Assembly: GCA_937876385.1 (NCBI GenBank)
Contig: CALFHQ010000751.1
Coordinates: forward strand, 1-9,357
DNA length: 9,357 nt
Source: an uncultured Pseudomonadota bacterium
GTDB lineage: Bacteria; Myxococcota_A; UBA9042; CAIXZC01
Direction: 5' to 3'
Shown here: positions 6,496 to 9,357 of the stretch, in pieces
Layout: every line of letters starts with the position of its first letter
Numbering within the stretch: the first letter of the stretch is position 1
Translations under genes and position numbers: made by a program
The notes under the pieces: generated by a model
Database searches by the model: none
The model's input: only the letters and a program-made list of their open reading frames with translations
What the model was told of the DNA's origin: nothing

Positions 6496-8481
6496 TTACT
6501 TGTTGGTGATGAGGTTTTCGACCACGGACGGGTCGGCCAGAGTGGACGTGTCACCCAACTGGTCAATTTCGCCAGCAGCGATTTTGCGAAGGATTCGGCG
6601 CATGATTTTGCCCGAACGGGTCTTCGGCAGGCCCGGTGCCCAGTGGATCACGTCGGGAGTGGCGATGGGGCCAATTTCCTGGCGGACGTGGGTGCGCAGT
6701 GCCTTCTTCAACTCATCGGTGTACTCGTGGCCGACGGTCAAGGTGACATAGGCGTAGATGCCCTGGCCCTTAATCTCGTGGGGGTAACCCACAACGGCGG
6801 CTTCGGCTACGGCAGGGTGGGACACGAGGGCGCTTTCGACCTCGGCGGTTCCCATGCGGTGCCCGGAGACGTTGATGACGTCATCAACACGACCCGTAAT
6901 CCAGTAGTACCCGTCCTCGTCTCGGCGGCAGCCGTCACCGGCAAAGTAGTAGCCGTCGAACATCTGGAAGTACACTTCCTGGAAACGATCGTGGTTGCCG
7001 TACATGGTTCGAAGCTGTCCCGGCCACGGCGTCTTGATGGCGAGGATGCCTTCCACGCCATTGCCTTCGATCTCTTCGCCCTTGTCGTTCAAGACGACGG
7101 GCTCGACACCGAAGAACGGCAGGGTTGCGGAGCCGGGCTTGGTGGGTGTCGCACCGGGAAGCGGCGTGATCATGATTCCACCAGTCTCGGTCTGCCACCA
7201 GGTGTCCACGATGGGGCAGCATTCCTTGCCAACCACTCGGTTGTACCAGGTCCAAGCTTCGGGGTTGATGGGCTCGCCCACGGTTCCCAGAATCTTGAGG
7301 GAGGAGAGGTCGTACTTGTTGACGAACTCTTCGCCCTGGCTCATGAGAGCTCGAATGGCGGTGGGAGCGGTGTAGAAGATGTTGATGTCCCATCGCTGGC
7401 ACACATCCCAGAACCGTCCGGCATCCGGGTACGTGGGAACGCCTTCAAACATCAAGGTCTTGGCGCCATTGAGCATGGGGCCATAAACAATGTAGCTGTG
7501 TCCCGTTACCCAACCGATGTCGGCGGTGCACCAGTAGTTCTCTCCGTCCTTGTAGTCAAACACGTGCTTGTGGGTCGTGGCTGCATAGACCATGTATCCA
7601 CCGACGTTGTGCTGGACGCCCTTGGGTTTTCCCGTGGAGCCGGAGGTGTAGAGGATGAAGAGAGGTTCTTCAGCATCCATCCACTCGGTTTCACATTCGA
7701 CAGGCTGGCTGCCGATTGCGTCGTGCCAGTATACGTCCCGACCTTCCGTCATGACGATGTCCAGGCCATTGCCCTTGCCCACGCGGTCTACGACGACCAT
7801 CTTCTTGACGATGACGCCTTCTTTGGCAGCGCCGGCAGCGGCTTCGTCAGCAACTTGCTTCAGAGGGATGGGCTTCTTGCCGCGGAAGGTTCCGTCGGCG
7901 GTGACGATGAAGGTGGAGGTGCAGTCCACGATTCGGTCTCGCAGAGAGTCAGCAGAGAATCCACCAAAAACGATGGAGTGCACGGCGCCGATTCGGGTGC
8001 AGGCCAGCATGGCGAAGGCCAGCTCGGGAACCATGGGAAGGTAAATGGTGACTCGGTCGCCCTTCTTCACGCCCATGTCTCGCATGGCATTGGCGAACTT
8101 GTTCACGTTTTCCCACACCTGCTTGTAGGTGAAGGTGGCGTTTTCAGTGGGCTCGTTTCCTTCCCACATGATGGCGGTCTGGTCGCCCCGGGTTTCCAGG
8201 TGGCGGTCCAGGCAGTTGTACGCCATGTTCGTTTTCCCGCCTTCGAACCACTTGATGGAGATCGGGCCCTTGGAGATGTGGTAGTTGAAGCTTCGAACGG
8301 TATTCCAGGGCTTTTCCCAATGGAATTGCTTGGCGATCTCGCTCCAGAATCCCTCGGGATCTTCGATGGATTTCTTGTACATTGCGTTGTACTGATCCAT
8401 CCCGCTTATGTTTGCGTTCTTTACGAGAGACTCGGGTGGGTAATACATACCATTCTTCTCAACAACTTTCTCTCTAGACAT
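6496..8481 (-). CDS. acs: Acetyl-CoA synthetase (AMP-forming)
   Basis: 661 aa, full length for the Acs family (about 650). It makes acetyl-CoA from acetate, ATP and CoA through an acetyl-adenylate, in the cytoplasm. An N-terminal ACAS domain (about 28-85) is followed by the AMP-binding domain: P-loop YTSGSTGKPKG (278-288), VDTWWQTETGG (425-435) with the Trp that restricts the pocket to acetate, YFAGDGCRRDEDGYYWITGR (hinge region about 512-531), DDVINVSGHRMGTAEVES (533-550), and PKTRSGKIMRR (619-629), where K625 is the catalytic lysine that is acetylated by Pat-type enzymes in other bacteria. All key residues are present. ATG 8481 is supported by AGGAGG at 8487-8492 with 5-nt spacing. The gene appears monocistronic or the head of a unit limited by the stem-loop at 6456-6485. 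Propionyl-CoA synthetase is less likely given the WWQTETGG context and overall similarity. Confidence 0.97.
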   Translation of the reverse strand: MSREKVVEKNGMYYPPESLVKNANISGMDQYNAMYKKSIEDPEGFWSEIAKQFHWEKPWNTVRSFNYHISKGPISIKWFEGGKTNMAYNCLDRHLETRGDQTAIMWEGNEPTENATFTYKQVWENVNKFANAMRDMGVKKGDRVTIYLPMVPELAFAMLACTRIGAVHSIVFGGFSADSLRDRIVDCTSTFIVTADGTFRGKKPIPLKQVADEAAAGAAKEGVIVKKMVVVDRVGKGNGLDIVMTEGRDVYWHDAIGSQPVECETEWMDAEEPLFILYTSGSTGKPKGVQHNVGGYMVYAATTHKHVFDYKDGENYWCTADIGWVTGHSYIVYGPMLNGAKTLMFEGVPTYPDAGRFWDVCQRWDINIFYTAPTAIRALMSQGEEFVNKYDLSSLKILGTVGEPINPEAWTWYNRVVGKECCPIVDTWWQTETGGIMITPLPGATPTKPGSATLPFFGVEPVVLNDKGEEIEGNGVEGILAIKTPWPGQLRTMYGNHDRFQEVYFQMFDGYYFAGDGCRRDEDGYYWITGRVDDVINVSGHRMGTAEVESALVSHPAVAEAAVVGYPHEIKGQGIYAYVTLTVGHEYTDELKKALRTHVRQEIGPIATPDVIHWAPGLPKTRSGKIMRRILRKIAAGEIDQLGDTSTLADPSVVENLITNK

Positions 8482-8585
8482 GTTGTCCTCCTAGCACAGT
8501 TTTAGGCACTCATGAAACAAGTTGCTACGTTCTGTCGGTTCGTTTTTCTTTGGCCCTGAAGGTCTCCCCCCAAACGCCAAACAGC

Positions 8586-8615
8586 GGTATATCATGTGCA
8601 TTTGGACAGTGTCAA
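8586..8615 (-). promoter_or_regulatory. Candidate sigma70-type promoter of acs
   Basis: Minus strand TTGACA (8615-8610, perfect -35), 18-nt spacer, then TATACC (8591-8586), with TG one base upstream of the -10 (TGATATACC), an extended -10. The expected start near 8579 gives a leader of about 98 nt ending in the AGGAGG Shine-Dalgarno. No sigma54 -24/-12 element was seen, although acs genes in some bacteria use one. Confidence 0.6.
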
Positions 8616-8646
8616 GAGAAATACCCGGGGCAATTCGGGGAACGAC

Positions 8647-8658
8647 GCGACGCGTCGC
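8647..8658. promoter_or_regulatory. 12-bp perfect palindrome GCGACGCGTCGC, possible operator
   Basis: A perfectly self-complementary site about 32 bp upstream of the acs -35 element and between the two divergent genes. Dimeric regulators bind such sites, but a GC-rich 12-mer palindrome can arise by chance; no regulator is encoded in the window. Confidence 0.3.
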
Positions 8659-8800
8659 CGGGGGGGTGGTCGTGAGGGAAAAATAAAATATTTTCTAAGC
8701 CCGACGCCTTTTCCATCAATCCGGAACGGCGAAGATGAGATCTCCCGGTGCGTCACAATTTCAACGCGTTCCGCTGACACAGTACGCTATTAAATGTGTG

Positions 8801-8806
8801 TATAAA
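8801..8806 (+). promoter_or_regulatory. Possible -10 element (TATAAA) for the deaminase gene
   Basis: TATAAA matches 5 of 6 positions of the -10 consensus and would start transcription near 8813, about 90 nt before ATG 8904. The best -35-like sequence, CTGACA at 8774-8779, is 21 nt away, too far for a normal promoter, so the call is weak. Confidence 0.25.
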
Positions 8807-8903
8807 CGATTACCAATATGCTTGTTGGGTGTTTTGTTGGAGAAATTTCTGGAGTCCAGCCAGCCAAAAGAAGTACCCTGGAGCACGCAACCGGGAGAGC
8901 GAT

Positions 8904-9357
8904 ATGAGCCAAAGAGAACCTGGAACCGAATCCTTCCTGCTGCAGATGCCCAAGATTGAACTCCACCGGCACCTGGCAGGGGCCATTACGGCTGAGATCT
9001 GGGAGGAGATCGATGGACAATACGACTTGCGAACACCTCCTCCGGACTTCTTGAGCCAGATTCCCAGACCGGACATCGATCTGGCCTCGTGGCTGCGGAA
9101 ATTCGCGGCCATAGAACCTCTGTTCCGCTCCCCGGATGTCATTGCCTCGGTTGCGGCCCTTGTGGTGGAGAGGATGGCCCATGAGAGGATTGTGTACGGT
9201 GAGTTGCGATTTTGTCCAATGACCTTGGGGCAGCATCGGGGCATTCCCGCTGGCGAAGTCATCGATGCGGTGGTGCGGGGGGTGAGGGAGGCATGTGCCC
9301 GGCATAGAATCGTGGTTCCTGTTGATTCTCACGAAATCCTGATGGCGAGTGAAGGTG
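8904..9357 (+). CDS. Adenosine deaminase family protein (3' end off window)
   Basis: 151 residues are visible of a family that is usually 330-350 aa. PKIELHRHLAGAI (16-28) is the N-terminal metal-binding motif of the adenosine/AMP deaminase superfamily, with H21 and H23 as the metal ligands; IVYGELRFCP (96-105) matches the family's YVEVRxSP strand, and the helix LASWLRKFAAIEPLF (60-74) matches the segment normally reading FLxxF. The remaining metal and catalytic residues (His, Glu, His, Asp) lie beyond the window. It would hydrolytically deaminate adenosine or a related purine in the cytoplasm. Where adenosine deaminases normally have Asp (or Glu) after HxHL, this protein has Ala25, so substrate choice is open. 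The start is ATG 8904, with GGAG 6 nt upstream; M15 is possible but lacks as good a site. The gene is divergent from acs. Confidence 0.85.
   Translation, partial: MSQREPGTESFLLQMPKIELHRHLAGAITAEIWEEIDGQYDLRTPPPDFLSQIPRPDIDLASWLRKFAAIEPLFRSPDVIASVAALVVERMAHERIVYGELRFCPMTLGQHRGIPAGEVIDAVVRGVREACARHRIVVPVDSHEILMASEG

Larger units (their letters stand above)
8482..8903. other. Divergent intergenic region between acs and the deaminase gene
   Basis: 422 bp with no convincing coding sequence. Contents in order: the acs leader and Shine-Dalgarno (8482-8580), the acs promoter (8586-8615), a GC-rich stretch with a 12-bp palindrome (8647-8658) and a G-run, an A/T-rich block around 8679-8696 containing AAAATATTTT, then the leader side of the plus-strand gene with a TATAAA at 8801-8806. 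I do not recognise a riboswitch or a known operator. Short open frames here overlap each other on both strands and lack ribosome-binding sites. Confidence 0.7.

Noticed and set aside
6643..8505. 620-codon open frame on the plus strand opposite acs
   Set aside because: Antisense shadow of a highly conserved gene; the translation has no recognisable domain and reflects GC-rich third positions.
8505..8516. Three-codon upstream frame (ATG AGT GCC TAA) in the acs leader
   Set aside because: Too short and without a ribosome-binding site to call a leader peptide.
8482..8640. Sigma54 (-24/-12) promoter for acs
   Set aside because: Looked for TGGCAC-N5-TTGC-like text upstream of acs on the minus strand and found none; the TTGACA/TATACC pair fits better.
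8592..8959. Small open frames in the divergent intergenic region (8592-8780 minus, 8596-8793 plus, 8735-8959 plus)
   Set aside because: They overlap each other or the deaminase start in another frame, have no good ribosome-binding site and show no sign of coding composition.

Overview
The window looks like chromosomal DNA from a Gram-negative, outer-membrane-bearing bacterium, most plausibly a Myxococcota / Bradymonadales-type deltaproteobacterium. The grounds are moderately high GC, a cysteine-rich lipoprotein with a long Asp/Glu-rich spacer after the lipidation site, a PP2C phosphatase fused to a cyclic-nucleotide-binding domain, and a beta-barrel outer-membrane protein. This placement is inference from protein style; no rRNA or other phylogenetic marker is present. 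I see no tRNA, CRISPR array, insertion sequence or phage gene.

Layout. Positions 1-6376 hold a tight five-gene minus-strand operon, read from right to left: a coiled-coil/beta-barrel porin of alginate-export type (4730-6376), a PP2C Ser/Thr phosphatase with a C-terminal cyclic-nucleotide-binding domain (3417-4712), a small lipoprotein with a concanavalin-like jelly-roll domain (2752-3417), a cysteine-rich repeat lipoprotein (1554-2729), and a radical SAM enzyme fused to a class I methyltransferase (1549 running off the left edge). Gaps are 17, -1, 22 and 4 nt, so the five genes are very probably co-transcribed, and two junctions look translationally coupled. A plausible sigma70-type promoter and a strong stem-loop lie just upstream of the porin gene.

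Positions 6496-8481 carry acs, a complete AMP-forming acetyl-CoA synthetase on the minus strand, with a good Shine-Dalgarno sequence and a good candidate promoter (TTGACA, 18 nt, TATACC). The 422-bp divergent intergenic region (8482-8903) separates it from a plus-strand adenosine deaminase family gene (8904 to beyond the right edge), whose metal-binding motif is intact but whose usual substrate-contacting Asp is replaced by Ala.

How it may work together. Acs activates acetate and the deaminase belongs to purine salvage or a related reaction; both look like independent housekeeping transcription units. The five-gene operon joins three exported envelope proteins (a porin and two lipoproteins) to a cytoplasmic phosphatase that could sense cAMP/cGMP and to a two-domain SAM-dependent modifying enzyme. 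The pairing of a radical SAM-methyltransferase fusion with a regular 60-residue Cys-repeat lipoprotein directly upstream of it is the most unusual combination here. A modifier-substrate relationship is only a hypothesis.
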